This document shows, one piece after another, positions 32,999-41,412 of a stretch of DNA of 44,069 bases. The notes under the pieces are model-generated. The model was given only the letters and a program-made list of their open reading frames with translations, did no database searches and was not told where the DNA came from. Position 1 is the first letter of the stretch. Each line of letters starts with the position of its first letter. The stretch comes from Streptomyces rhizoryzae (lineage in GTDB: Bacteria > Actinomycetota > Actinomycetes > Streptomycetales > Streptomycetaceae), in the NCBI RefSeq assembly GCF_023155275.1, contig NZ_JALMUV010000055.1, positions 1 to 44,069 on the forward strand, written 5' to 3'. The translations under genes and the position numbers were made by a program.

Positions 32999-33013
32999 GG
33001 CCGACAGGTGTAG

Positions 33014-33028
33014 CTGACACCGCGTCAG
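33014..33028 (-). promoter_or_regulatory. Operator candidate CTGACGCGGTGTCAG
   Basis: A CTGAC...GTCAG inverted repeat in the promoter of the EthD-like gene, 16 bases before its ATG. On the minus strand it matches the site at 35350-35364 at 13 of 15 positions, and both fit a TetR-type operator. Confidence 0.55.
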
Positions 33029-33171
33029 ATGTGGAGGGGTGCGGCGGCGGTGCCCACCCGGGGCCGGTTCAGTATGCGGGCAGTCCTGCCGGATCGGCCG
33101 GAGGCTTTCTATGCTGCCCGGCATCCGACGCTAACGACGGTTAACGCGGAGCACCCGTGATTGGAGCTGCC

Positions 33172-34398
33172 ATGCCGGACCAGGCCCTGACCTCTGCCCC
33201 CGCCCCCGTTCCCGGTCTCGCCGCGCGGGCCGCCCGGACCGGCAGCTCGCCCGTACGCGACATCCTGGCGCTGACCGCCCGGCCCGAGGTCATCTCGTTC
33301 GCCGGCGGGCTGCCCGCGCCGGAACTGTTCGACACCGAGGGGATAGCGGCGGCGTTCCGGGAGGTGCTCGCGCGGGCGCCGCGGCGGGCGCTCCAGTACT
33401 CCACGAGCGAGGGCGATCCGGCGCTGCGGGCGGCCGTCGCGGCCCGCACCACCGCCCGGGGGCTGCCCACCGGCGCCGACGACCTGCTGGTCACCACCGG
33501 TTCCCAGCAGGGGCTGACGCTGCTGGCCACCACGCTGCTGGAACCGGGCGACGTGGTGCTGGTGGAGGACCCCTGCTACCTGGCGGCGCTCCAGATCTTC
33601 TCGCTGGCGGGGGCCCGGGTGGTGGCGGTGCCCACCGATGACGAGGGGCTGGACCCGGCGGCGCTGGACGAGATCGCGGCGCGGGAGAAGCCGAAGCTGC
33701 TCTACGTCATCCCGACGTTCCAGAACCCGACCGGGCGGACGCTGTCCGACCGGCGGCGGGCCGCGGTCGCCGAGGTCGCGGCCCGGCGCGGGCTGTGGAT
33801 CGCCGAGGACGACCCGTACGGGGAGCTGCGGTTCGAGGGTGAGCCGCAGCGCTGGATCGCGTCGTTCCCCGGTGCGGAGGACCGGACGGTGCTGCTCGGG
33901 TCGTTCTCCAAGGTCATGGCGCCGGGGCTGCGGCTGGGCACGCTGCGGGCGCCGGCCGCGCTGCGCCGGGCCTGCGTGATCGCCAAGCAGGCCGCCGACC
34001 TGCACACCTCGACCGTGGACCAGGCCGCCGCGGCGGCGTATCTGGCGCACGCCGACCTGGACGCGCATCTGGCGCGGGTCCGGGACGCCTACCGGGAGCG
34101 GCGGGACGCGCTGCTGGCCGGGCTGCCGGGGGCGCTGCCCGCGGGGTCGCGGTGGAACCGTCCGGCGGGCGGGATGTTCGTCTGGGCGACGCTGCCGGCC
34201 GGGTACGACGCGGCGGCGCTGCTCCCGGAGGCGGTGCGGCACGACGTGGCGTACGTGCCGGGGGCGCCGTTCTTCGCGGGGCGGCCGGACCCGGCGGCGA
34301 TGCGGCTGTCGTTCGTGACGCACGGTCCGGCGGAGATCGGTGAGGGGCTGCGGCGGCTGGGCACGGCCCTGGGGACCGCGGGGCGGGACGCGGCGTAA
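33172..34398 (+). CDS. PLP-dependent aminotransferase (class I/II, Aro8/LysN-like)
   Basis: ATG 33172 follows GGAG at a good distance, and a GTG at 33157 is less likely. The 408-residue enzyme has the fold type I pattern: VISFAGGLPAPELFD, LQYSTSEGDPALRAAVA, VTTGSQQGLTLLATTLLEPGD, YVIPTFQNPTGRTLS (the Asn-Pro that contacts PLP) and IAEDDPYGELRF. GSFSKVMAPGLRLG holds the Schiff-base Lys. C-terminal motifs are GGMFVWATLP and MRLSFVTH. Relatives are 2-aminoadipate or multi-substrate aromatic/branched aminotransferases. Without a fused GntR domain it is a stand-alone enzyme and not a MocR regulator. It is divergent from the EthD-like gene. A TTAACCGTCGTTAG-type symmetry at about 33131-33144 may be its operator. 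Substrate not determined. Confidence 0.87.
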   Translation: MPDQALTSAPAPVPGLAARAARTGSSPVRDILALTARPEVISFAGGLPAPELFDTEGIAAAFREVLARAPRRALQYSTSEGDPALRAAVAARTTARGLPTGADDLLVTTGSQQGLTLLATTLLEPGDVVLVEDPCYLAALQIFSLAGARVVAVPTDDEGLDPAALDEIAAREKPKLLYVIPTFQNPTGRTLSDRRRAAVAEVAARRGLWIAEDDPYGELRFEGEPQRWIASFPGAEDRTVLLGSFSKVMAPGLRLGTLRAPAALRRACVIAKQAADLHTSTVDQAAAAAYLAHADLDAHLARVRDAYRERRDALLAGLPGALPAGSRWNRPAGGMFVWATLPAGYDAAALLPEAVRHDVAYVPGAPFFAGRPDPAAMRLSFVTHGPAEIGEGLRRLGTALGTAGRDAA

Positions 34399-34640
34399 CG
34401 GGGCGGTGGGGCGGGAGGTGCGGCCGACCGCGGGAACGCCGTAGCGGGGCGGTGCGCGAGCGGCCGGGCGGCGGGGCGGCGGGGTGGCCCGAAGGCGGCG
34501 GGAAAGGGACTTCCCGGCGGGCCCGCCGGTGCCGGAGACTGAAGGGTCCACGGCATCACGCACCGGCGGTTCGGCCCAGCGGCCCGCGGCCCGGCGGCGG
34601 ACGCCGGACGGCCCGTCGAGCAGGACTTCCTGGAGGCCGG

Positions 34641-35267
34641 ATGACCAGTGGCCCCCGTGTGCGGGATCCGGCGGATCCCCCGACTCCCCCGCCCCCCTCT
34701 CTCCCCCGGCGGCTGCTCGCCCGGTTGCGCGGCCCGGTCGGGCGGCTGCGCGGTCCGGGCCGGCTGCTGCGCGGTGCCGGGCGCCGGCTGCGCGCGCACG
34801 CCCGGCACGCCCTGGTGATCGGGGTGGTGACGTCCGTGGTCGGCGCGCTCGCCACCCTCGCCGCCGAGCAGCTCCCCAAACTCTTCGAGGACCCGCCGGC
34901 CACCTGCCCCGGCGCCGGCTGCGACGGCCGGAACCCGACCGCCACCGGGTGCGCGGCGGACGCCCTGACCTACGAGCCGGCGGTGGGCAATCCGGTCCGC
35001 CTGCACCTGCGGTACAGCAAGCGCTGCGGCGCCGTCTGGGGCCGGATGGTGGCGGGGGTGGCCGGGGACATGGTGACGGTGAGCGTGACGGGCGGTTCGT
35101 CGCGCTCCGCCTCGATCAACTACGGGCACGACATCTTCACGCCCATGGCGTCGGTGGGCGGCACCTTCCGGGTGCGGTTCTGCGCGGTGCCGACGACCAG
35201 CCCGAACCGCACCCGCTCGTGGGTGAAGTACTGCTTCGAGGGGACGCAGGCGGCGGCCTGGGACTGA
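34641..35267 (+). CDS. DUF2690 protein, single-pass membrane
   Basis: ATG 34641 behind GGAGG. The 208-residue protein has a Pro/Arg-rich cytosolic start, one helix (ALVIGVVTSVVGALATLAA) and an outer domain. CPGAGCDGRNPTATGCAADALTYE, VRLHLRYSKRCGAVWGRM and FCAVPTTSPNRTRSWVKYC give the DUF2690 pattern with paired cysteines. In actinobacteria DUF2690 is often attached to helix-turn-helix or other sensor proteins; here it stands alone with a long basic leader. The function is unknown. The outer domain with conserved Cys pairs probably forms disulfides. No operon partner is close; the space 34399-34640 holds nothing I can support. Confidence 0.75.
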   Translation: MTSGPRVRDPADPPTPPPPSLPRRLLARLRGPVGRLRGPGRLLRGAGRRLRAHARHALVIGVVTSVVGALATLAAEQLPKLFEDPPATCPGAGCDGRNPTATGCAADALTYEPAVGNPVRLHLRYSKRCGAVWGRMVAGVAGDMVTVSVTGGSSRSASINYGHDIFTPMASVGGTFRVRFCAVPTTSPNRTRSWVKYCFEGTQAAAWD

Positions 35268-35349
35268 CCGGCCGGGCGGCGCCCCCCACCGGGCGCCGCC
35301 CTGGCCTTTCCCGCCCGGCCCGCCTACCCTGGCCCCCGGCGCGGAATAC

Positions 35350-35364
35350 CTGACGCAGCGTCAG
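35350..35364 (+). promoter_or_regulatory. Operator candidate CTGACGCAGCGTCAG
   Basis: A perfect 7+1+7 inverted repeat 51 bases before the SDR start. It resembles the site at 33014-33028 and suits a TetR-family repressor. The regulator is not in the window; the only TetR gene here (1333-2064) has different flanking sites. Confidence 0.6.
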
Positions 35365-35415
35365 ACACGCTGCCGGTGCGCCGGGTTGGCGGGCGGGTGA
35401 CAGGGAGGCGGGTGC

Positions 35416-36201
35416 ATGCTGCTGCGCGACAGGACCGTCATCGTCTCCGGGGTCGGCGCGGGGCTCGGGCACCGGGTCGCGGCGGCGTGCGTGCGCGACG
35501 GTGCGCGGGTGGTGCTGGGCGCCCGGACGGAGCGGAACCTCGCGGCGGCCGCGGCCCGGATCGACCCGGCGGGCGGGCGCACCGCCTGGCGCGCGACCGA
35601 CATCGGCGACGAGGCGCAGTGCGCGGCGCTGGCCGGGCTGGCGGTGGAGCGGTTCGGCGGGATCGACGCGGTGATCCACGTGGCCGCGCTGGACGACCAC
35701 ATCGGGGGCCTGCGGGACGCCGACTTCGACGCCTGGCGGCGGGTGGTGGACGTCAACCTCTTCGGCACCCTGCGGATGACCCGGGCCTGCCTGCCCGCGA
35801 TGACCGCGGGCGGCGGCGGCTCGGTGGTGATGATCGGCACCCAGTCGTCGGTGGCCGCGCCCTCGCAGGTGCCGCAGGCCGCCTACGCGGCGTCCAAGGG
35901 CGGGCTGGTCTCGGCGATGTACTCGCTGGCGCGCGAGCTGGGGCCGGACCGGATCCGGGTCAACACCGTGCAGCCGGGCTGGATGTGGGGCCCGCCGGTG
36001 GCGGCGTACGTGCGGCACACGGCGCGGGCCGAGGGGGTGCCGGAGTCCGAGGTGCGCGACCGGCTCGCCGGGCGGATGGCGCTGCCGGACCTGGCCACGG
36101 ACGCGGACGTGGCGGAGGCGGCGGTCTTCCTCGCCTCGGACCGGGCGCGGGCCATCACGGGCCAGTCGCTGCTGGTCAACGCCGGGGAGCTGATGCGCTG
36201 A
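35416..36201 (+). CDS. Short-chain dehydrogenase/reductase (SDR)
   Basis: ATG 35416 behind GGGAGG. A 261-residue classical SDR: cofactor motif VSGVGAGLGHR (residues 10-20), the acidic/basic discriminator ARTERN, DIGDEAQC, NLFGTLRMTR, and the catalytic Tyr157-x-x-x-Lys161 (YAASKGG) after the serine strand MIGTQSS. C-terminal motifs are NTVQPGWMWG and ITGQSLLVNAGE. Rossmann enzymes of this type oxidise or reduce alcohols and ketones with NAD(P)H. The substrate-loop region with VAAYVRHTARAEGVPE may suit a bulky lipid or aromatic substrate, but that is speculation. It is preceded by the palindromic operator and followed by a bidirectional terminator. Confidence 0.88.
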   Translation: MLLRDRTVIVSGVGAGLGHRVAAACVRDGARVVLGARTERNLAAAAARIDPAGGRTAWRATDIGDEAQCAALAGLAVERFGGIDAVIHVAALDDHIGGLRDADFDAWRRVVDVNLFGTLRMTRACLPAMTAGGGGSVVMIGTQSSVAAPSQVPQAAYAASKGGLVSAMYSLARELGPDRIRVNTVQPGWMWGPPVAAYVRHTARAEGVPESEVRDRLAGRMALPDLATDADVAEAAVFLASDRARAITGQSLLVNAGELMR

Positions 36202-36204
36202 GGG

Positions 36205-36239
36205 CCCGGGGCGGGCGCCGGGCCGGTGCGCGCCCCGGG
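36205..36239. terminator. Bidirectional terminator between SDR and ARH genes
   Basis: CCCGGGGCG (36205-36213) pairs with CGCCCCGGG (36231-36239), loop 17 bases, in the 42-base gap between convergent stops. Confidence 0.6.
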
Positions 36240-36243
36240 GGGC

Positions 36244-37365
36244 TCAGGCGCGCGGGTAGCGGGCGAGCCAGCCCGGGGCGGAGCCCGCGGGGCCGTGCAG
36301 GGCCGGTCCCTGGGTCATCTCCATGGCGAAGTCGTCGGCGAGCTGGAGGATGGTGGAGCGGCCCTCCAGTTCGACCAGCCAGTCCGGGGGCAGGGCGGTC
36401 TCGCCGTGCAGGGTGCCCAGGAGGTTGCCGCAGATCGCGCCGGTGGAGTCGCTGTCGCCGCCGTGGTTGACGGCGAGCAGCAGGCCGTGCCGGACGTCCT
36501 CGGCGACCAGCGCGCAGTACACACCGATCGACAGGGCCTCCTCGGCGGTCCAGCCCTCGCCCAGCGACTCGACCCGGGCGGGCGTCGGCATGCCCTGCCG
36601 GACGGCGCCCAGGGCGCGTTTGAGGGCGTCGGTGGTCTCCTCGTGGCCGGGGCGGGTGGCGAGGTGGGCCAGCGCCTTCTGGACGGCGCCGTCGAGGTCC
36701 TCGCCGCGGGCCAGGCAGTGGCTGATCACGGCGAACGCGCCGGCCGCCAGATAGCCGGTGGGGTGGCCGTGGGTCTGCGCGGCGCACTCGACGGCGAGCT
36801 GGAAGACCAGCTGCGGCTCCCAGCCGACGAGCAGCCCGAACGGCGCGGAGCGCATCACCGCGCCGCAGCCCTTGGAGTCCGGGTTCTTGGGCGCCTCCAG
36901 GGTGCCCATGGCCTCGTCGCCGAGGCCGCTGAGGCAGGCGCGGCCGGGGGCCCGGCGGGCGTAGAGCCACTCCTCGCGGGCCAGCCAGCCGTCGTCGTCC
37001 CGGCGTTCGTCCGGGCCCCAGTCGCGCTGGGTGGCGGCCCAGCGGAGGTAGGCGCGGTGCACGTCGGTGGGCGGGTGCCAGGCGCCGGTGTCGCGGCGGA
37101 CCTGGGCCCGGATCAGGCCGTCCACGGTGAACAGGGTCATCTGGGTGTCGTCGGTGACCGCGCCGCGCCGTCCGAAGGCGGGCACCGGCCCGGTGACGCC
37201 CTCCTGGCCGTGTGTCGCGCGGATCGCGTCCAGCGAGTCGAACTCGATGCCGGCGCCGAGCGCGTCGCCGATGGCGCCGCCCAGCAGGCAGCCGCGCACC
37301 CGGCTGCGGAAGTCCTGCTGCTCGGCGCGGCCCCAGATGGCGGCGGTGCCTGGCGCCCCGCTCAT
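36244..37365 (-). CDS. ADP-ribosylglycohydrolase family protein
   Basis: ATG 37365 starts a 373-residue protein with the family signatures. RGCLLGGAIGDALGAGIEF is the entry motif, VTDDTQMTLFTVDGLI the Mg-binding Asp-Asp-Thr, and LLLAVNHGGDSDSTGAICGNLLG the second metal-binding Asp-Ser-Asp-Ser. All metal ligands are present. Members remove ADP-ribose from proteins, nucleic acids or small molecules, like DraG and ARH3. A role as antitoxin in ADP-ribosylating toxin systems is known for some, but there is no toxin next door here. Transcribed away from the small protein 37593-37847. A typical, probably active enzyme; substrate unknown. Confidence 0.88.
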   Translation of the reverse strand: MSGAPGTAAIWGRAEQQDFRSRVRGCLLGGAIGDALGAGIEFDSLDAIRATHGQEGVTGPVPAFGRRGAVTDDTQMTLFTVDGLIRAQVRRDTGAWHPPTDVHRAYLRWAATQRDWGPDERRDDDGWLAREEWLYARRAPGRACLSGLGDEAMGTLEAPKNPDSKGCGAVMRSAPFGLLVGWEPQLVFQLAVECAAQTHGHPTGYLAAGAFAVISHCLARGEDLDGAVQKALAHLATRPGHEETTDALKRALGAVRQGMPTPARVESLGEGWTAEEALSIGVYCALVAEDVRHGLLLAVNHGGDSDSTGAICGNLLGTLHGETALPPDWLVELEGRSTILQLADDFAMEMTQGPALHGPAGSAPGWLARYPRA

Positions 37366-37592
37366 GCCGGCCGCTCGCTGCGTTCGCTCACTGCGCTCTC
37401 CCGACGCTCACCGGTTCCGGGGCCTTGCGGTCGCCCCTGGCGCAGCACTGTATCGACCGGAATTGACCGGGTCGGGGCGGGGTTTGTTTCAGCTTCGTAT
37501 CGTGTGGCGCGCCCCCGGTCCGCCGGGCGGCGGTTTCCCGCCCGGCCGGGCGTCCGATGATGGGCGCGCCGCCCGCTGGGCATGCTCTTCCC

Positions 37593-37847
37593 ATGTCCGA
37601 GTACGAGTGGGACCGCACCACCATGGCCGTCGTCGCCTCGGCGCTCTCCGGGGACAGCGACGGCGCGGTGGAACTCCTCCGGCCGCTCCCCCAGCGCGAT
37701 GTCTGCCACGTCGCCGTACGGCTCGCGGCGATGGCCGCCGACGCGCTGATCGTCGCCGCCCAGGACGCCGGCGGGGACCGCGAGGAGGCCCTGTCGCAGT
37801 GGCAGCAGTGCATCCTCCAGCACGAGGCGGAGTACGGCGGGGGGTGA
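37593..37847 (+). CDS. Small conserved-looking protein (84 aa)
   Basis: ATG 37593 gives MSEYEWDRTTMAVVASALSG, then a helical acidic protein with DGAVELLRPLPQRDVCHVAVRLAAMAADALIVAAQ and SQWQQCILQHEAEYGGG. No signal peptide, membrane helix or known domain. It follows a 227-base divergent space that also serves the ARH gene, and ends ten bases before a terminator hairpin shared with fbiC. The codon bias is that of real genes in this DNA. Function unknown. Confidence 0.65.
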   Translation: MSEYEWDRTTMAVVASALSGDSDGAVELLRPLPQRDVCHVAVRLAAMAADALIVAAQDAGGDREEALSQWQQCILQHEAEYGGG

Positions 37848-37856
37848 CCTGACGGC

Positions 37857-37883
37857 GGCGCGCCCCGGGCGGCGGGGCGCGCC
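37857..37883. terminator. Terminator between small gene and fbiC
   Basis: GGCGCGCCCCG (37857-37867) and its complement (37873-37883) pair perfectly with a five-base loop in the gap between convergent stops. Confidence 0.7.
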
Positions 37884-37890
37884 GGCGGCG

Positions 37891-40530
37891 CTACTCGACC
37901 ACCGGAAGCAGTTCGGGCAGGTGGCCGTCGGACGCCAGCGCGGCGGCCTGGCGCTCGGCGGGGACGTCGCCGTAGGTCGTGGTCCGGGGGCGGGCCGGGC
38001 GGCCGGCCAGCTCGGCGATGCCGATCAGGTCCTGGATGGAGCGGTAGGAGCCGTAACTCGACCCGGCCATCCGGGAGATGGTCTCCTCCATCAGCGTGCC
38101 GCCGAGGTCGTTGGCGCCGGAGCGGAGCATCTCCGCGGCGCCCTCGGTGCCCAGCTTCACCCAGCTGGTCTGGATGTTGGTGAGGTGCGGGTGGAGCAGG
38201 ATCCTGGCCATCGCCGTCACCGCGCGGTTGTCGCGGGTGGTGGGCCCGGGGCGGGCGATTCCGGCCAGGTAGACCGGGGCGTTGGTGTGGATGAACGGCA
38301 GGGTGACGAACTCGGTGAAGCCGCCCGTCTCCTGCTGGATCCGGGCCAGCAGCCGGAGGTGGCCCAGCCAGTGCCGGGGCTGGTCGACATGGCCGTACAT
38401 CATCGTGGACGAGGAGCGGATGCCCAGCTCGTGGGCGGTCTTGATGACCTCGACCCAGGTGGCGGTGGGGAGTTTGCCCTTGGTGAGGACCCAGCGGACC
38501 TCGTCGTCGAGGATCTCCGCGGCGGTGCCGGGGATCGTGTCCAGCCCGGCGGCCTTGGCCTCCGTCAGCCACTCCCGGATCGACAGGCCGGTGCGGGTCG
38601 CCCCGTTGACCACCTCCATCGGGGAGAAGGCGTGCACGTGCATGCCCGGGACCCGCTCCTTCACGGCGCGGGCGATGTCGAAGTACGCCGTCCCGGGCAG
38701 ATCGGGGTGGATGCCGCCCTGCATGCAGACCTCGACCGCGCCCACGTCCCACGCCTGCTGGGCGCGGTCGGCGACCTGGGCGAGGGAGAGGGTGTAGGCG
38801 TCGGCGTCCGTGCGGCGCTGGGCGAAGGCGCAGAAGCGGCAGCCGGTGTAGCAGACGTTGGTGAAGTTGATGTTGCGGGTGACGATGTACGTGACGGTGT
38901 CGCCGACCGTGGCGCGGCGCAGGTCGTCGGCGATCCGGCAGAGCGCGTCCAGCGCCGGGCCGTCGGCGTGCAGCAGGGCGAGCGCCTCGTCGTCGGTGAG
39001 CTTCGTCGGGTCGTCGGCGGCCTGCGCCAGGGCCTGCCGGACGTCGCCGGCCAGCCGGGAGGGGGCCATGCCGGGCGCGGCGGCCTCGCGCAGCGCCGCC
39101 CAGTCCCCGTACACCTCGTCGAAGTCGTCCCGGCGGTCGGCGCTGCGGCCCTCGGTGTCGATGGTGCGGTGCAGGTCCGTGCGGCCCGAGGGGACGAACC
39201 CCTCGTCGGGCTCCTGCCAGGGGCGGCCCACCACCGCGGCGTCCTCGCGGGCCAGACCCGTCTCCGGGTCGGCGAGGGCGGTGACGTGCGGCAGCACGCG
39301 CGGGTCCAGCCACGGCTCGCCGCGGCGGACGAACTCCGGGTAGACCGCCAGGCGTTCGCGCAGCCGGAAGCCCTCGGCGGCGGAGTGCTCGGCGAGCGCG
39401 TCGATCTGTGGCCAGGGGCGCTCGGGGTTGACGTGGTCGGGGGTGAGCGGGGAGACGCCGCCCCAGTCGTCGATCCCGGCGCGGATCAGCCGGCCGTACT
39501 CCTCGTCGACCAGATTGGGCGGCGCCTGGAGGCAGGCGGACGGGCCCATGAGGTGCCGGGCGACGGCCACCGTGGCGACCAGCTCGTCCAGCTCCGCGTC
39601 GGGCATCCGGCGCATCGCGGTGTCCGGCTTGGCGCGGAAGTTCTGAAGGATCAGCTCCTGGATGCCGTGGTAGGCGCGGGAGACGCGGCGCAGCGCGAAC
39701 AGCGACTCGGCGCGCTCCTCGTAGGTCTCCCCGATGCCGATCAGCAGGCCGCTGGTGAACGGGACGGAGCTGCGGCCGGCGTCCTCCAGGACGCGCAGCC
39801 GGACCGCGGGCTCCTTGTCCGGCGAGCCGTAGTGGGGGCCGCCGGGCTCGCTCCACAGGCGCTCGGCGGTGGTCTCCAGCATCATGCCCATCGAGGGGGC
39901 GACCGGCTTGAGGCGCTGGAAGTCCGTCCAGGACAGCACCCCGGGATTGAGGTGCGGCAGCAGCCCGGTCTCCTCCAGGATGCGGATGGCGATGGCGCGG
40001 ACGTAGGCGATGGTGTCGTCGTACCCGGCGGCCTCCAGCCACTCGCGGGCCTCGGGCCAGCGCTCCTCGGGCTTGTCGCCGAGCGTGATCAGGGCTTCCT
40101 TGCAGCCCAGTTCGGCGCCGCGGCGGGCGATCGCCAGCACCTCGTCGGGGGACATGAACATCCCGTGGCCGGCCCGGCGCAGCTTGCCGGGGACGGTGGC
40201 GAAGGTGCAGTAGTGGCACTTGTCGCGGCACAGGCGCGTCAGCGGGATGAAGACGCTCTTGGAGTACGTGATGACACCGGGGCGGCCGGCGGACTCCAGA
40301 CCGGCGTCCCGCACCCGGGCGGCGGAGGCGCACAGGTCCGCCAGGTCGTCGCCGCGGGCCTGGAGGAGGACCGCGGCCTCGGTGACGTCCAGGGCCACGC
40401 CGTCCCGGGCCCGCTTGAGCGCCCGGCGCATGGCGTTGGCCGTCGGCCGCGGGGCCGCCGCGGCCCGGCCGGACGCCTGGTCAGATCCCTGGTGTGATCC
40501 CTGGTCAGGTCCCTGCGCGCTGGAAGTCAT
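37891..40530 (-). CDS. fbiC: FbiC, 7,8-didemethyl-8-hydroxy-5-deazariboflavin (F0) synthase
   Basis: An 879-residue fusion of CofG and CofH, the actinobacterial form of F0 synthase. Each half has a radical-SAM CxxxCxxC cluster site: Cys101/105/108 (CRDKCHYC) and Cys560/564/567 (CYTGCRFC). Other matches are VITYSKSVFIPLTRLC, LQAPPNLVDEEYGRLIRAGIDDWGG at the end of CofG, and VCMQGGIHPDLPG and MMYGHVDQPRHWLGHL in CofH. The enzyme joins tyrosine with the flavin precursor 5-amino-6-ribitylaminouracil to make F0, the chromophore of coenzyme F420. A short Gln/Asp/Ser repeat leader precedes residue 25. Start ATG 40530. The LLM oxidoreductase 0.9 kb downstream on the same strand may use F420. Confidence 0.97.
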   Translation of the reverse strand: MTSSAQGPDQGSHQGSDQASGRAAAAPRPTANAMRRALKRARDGVALDVTEAAVLLQARGDDLADLCASAARVRDAGLESAGRPGVITYSKSVFIPLTRLCRDKCHYCTFATVPGKLRRAGHGMFMSPDEVLAIARRGAELGCKEALITLGDKPEERWPEAREWLEAAGYDDTIAYVRAIAIRILEETGLLPHLNPGVLSWTDFQRLKPVAPSMGMMLETTAERLWSEPGGPHYGSPDKEPAVRLRVLEDAGRSSVPFTSGLLIGIGETYEERAESLFALRRVSRAYHGIQELILQNFRAKPDTAMRRMPDAELDELVATVAVARHLMGPSACLQAPPNLVDEEYGRLIRAGIDDWGGVSPLTPDHVNPERPWPQIDALAEHSAAEGFRLRERLAVYPEFVRRGEPWLDPRVLPHVTALADPETGLAREDAAVVGRPWQEPDEGFVPSGRTDLHRTIDTEGRSADRRDDFDEVYGDWAALREAAAPGMAPSRLAGDVRQALAQAADDPTKLTDDEALALLHADGPALDALCRIADDLRRATVGDTVTYIVTRNINFTNVCYTGCRFCAFAQRRTDADAYTLSLAQVADRAQQAWDVGAVEVCMQGGIHPDLPGTAYFDIARAVKERVPGMHVHAFSPMEVVNGATRTGLSIREWLTEAKAAGLDTIPGTAAEILDDEVRWVLTKGKLPTATWVEVIKTAHELGIRSSSTMMYGHVDQPRHWLGHLRLLARIQQETGGFTEFVTLPFIHTNAPVYLAGIARPGPTTRDNRAVTAMARILLHPHLTNIQTSWVKLGTEGAAEMLRSGANDLGGTLMEETISRMAGSSYGSYRSIQDLIGIAELAGRPARPRTTTYGDVPAERQAAALASDGHLPELLPVVE

Positions 40531-40783
40531 GCACCGAGCATACGAGCGGCCACCGACATCTCCGCCGCGGGTGGGGAAGCGAGTGGTGTGCCGCTGATCA
40601 CGTCAAACGGAGGTTGTCTCCGGACCGGTTCCCGGACACGTTCCCCGACCCGCGCCCGGGCACACCCCGGTGGCCGCGCGGGCACGCGGCGGGCGGCCAC
40701 CGGTGGCACGGAGCCCGCCCGGGCAGCAGCCCGCCGGACCGGTGCGGCGGGCGCCTCACGGGTCCGGGCGGGTGCCTCACGGG

Positions 40784-41185
40784 TCAGAGGGAGGAGAGGA
40801 GTTCCTCGGAGTACGTCCGGGTCAGGAACTCCATGTTGTGGCCGTCGGGGTCGTTCACGTACAGCCCCCGGCCGCCGTCGTGGTGGTTGATCTCCTGCGC
40901 CTTGGTGTGCATCGGATCGGCCCAGTACGGCAGCTCGCGCTTCTGTATACGGGCCAGGATCCCGTCGAACTCCTCCTCCGTCACCAGGAACGCGTAGTGC
41001 GTGGCGATGAACTCCCGGCCCCCGGCGACGTGCTCGGCGTAGTCGAGGGTGACCCCGTTGTCCAGCTTGAGCGCCGCGAACGGGCCGTACGCCTTGGGTT
41101 CGGGGGCGTCCAGCAGGTCGGCGAGGAAGCGGGCCGAGGCGAAGCGGTCCTTGCTGTGCACGATCGTGTGGTCGAGGCGGGGCAT
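40784..41185 (-). CDS. VOC (glyoxalase-fold) family protein
   Basis: ATG 41185 gives 133 residues with the paired beta-alpha-beta-beta-beta modules of the vicinal oxygen chelate fold. It begins MPRLDHTIVHSKDRFASARFLADLL (metal-ligand His near the start), followed by VTLDYAEHVAGGREFIATHYAFLV and GRGLYVNDPDGHNMEFLTRTY (the conserved Asp-Pro-Asp-Gly-His-x-x-Glu end). Metal ligands look present. Members include dioxygenases, glyoxalases and resistance proteins; the exact activity is not evident. It lies between fbiC and the LLM oxidoreductase on the same strand, with 228 bases of gap to the latter. Confidence 0.85.
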   Translation of the reverse strand: MPRLDHTIVHSKDRFASARFLADLLDAPEPKAYGPFAALKLDNGVTLDYAEHVAGGREFIATHYAFLVTEEEFDGILARIQKRELPYWADPMHTKAQEINHHDGGRGLYVNDPDGHNMEFLTRTYSEELLSSL

Positions 41186-41412
41186 GGCGTCTCCTTGGTC
41201 TCCCGGGGCTCCGCGGAACTCCTCCGGGAGGTGGTCCGATTGCCTGTACCACCGACGCTACGCCCGCCCGGCCCGCGGCGGATCGGTCTGCGGTCCCGGT
41301 CCGGGTGGAGGGGGCTTACGCCGCGGGTCGTAGGCGGGCGGGGCGGGCGGCTCCCCCGGGGCCCGTGCCGGCCCCCGGCCCCTCCCGCTCCCGCCCGGCC
41401 GCGGGCGTGGCC

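Noticed and set aside
36226..37560. 444-residue plus-strand frame over the ARH gene
   Set aside because: Shadow frame; the ADP-ribosylglycohydrolase motifs are all on the minus strand.
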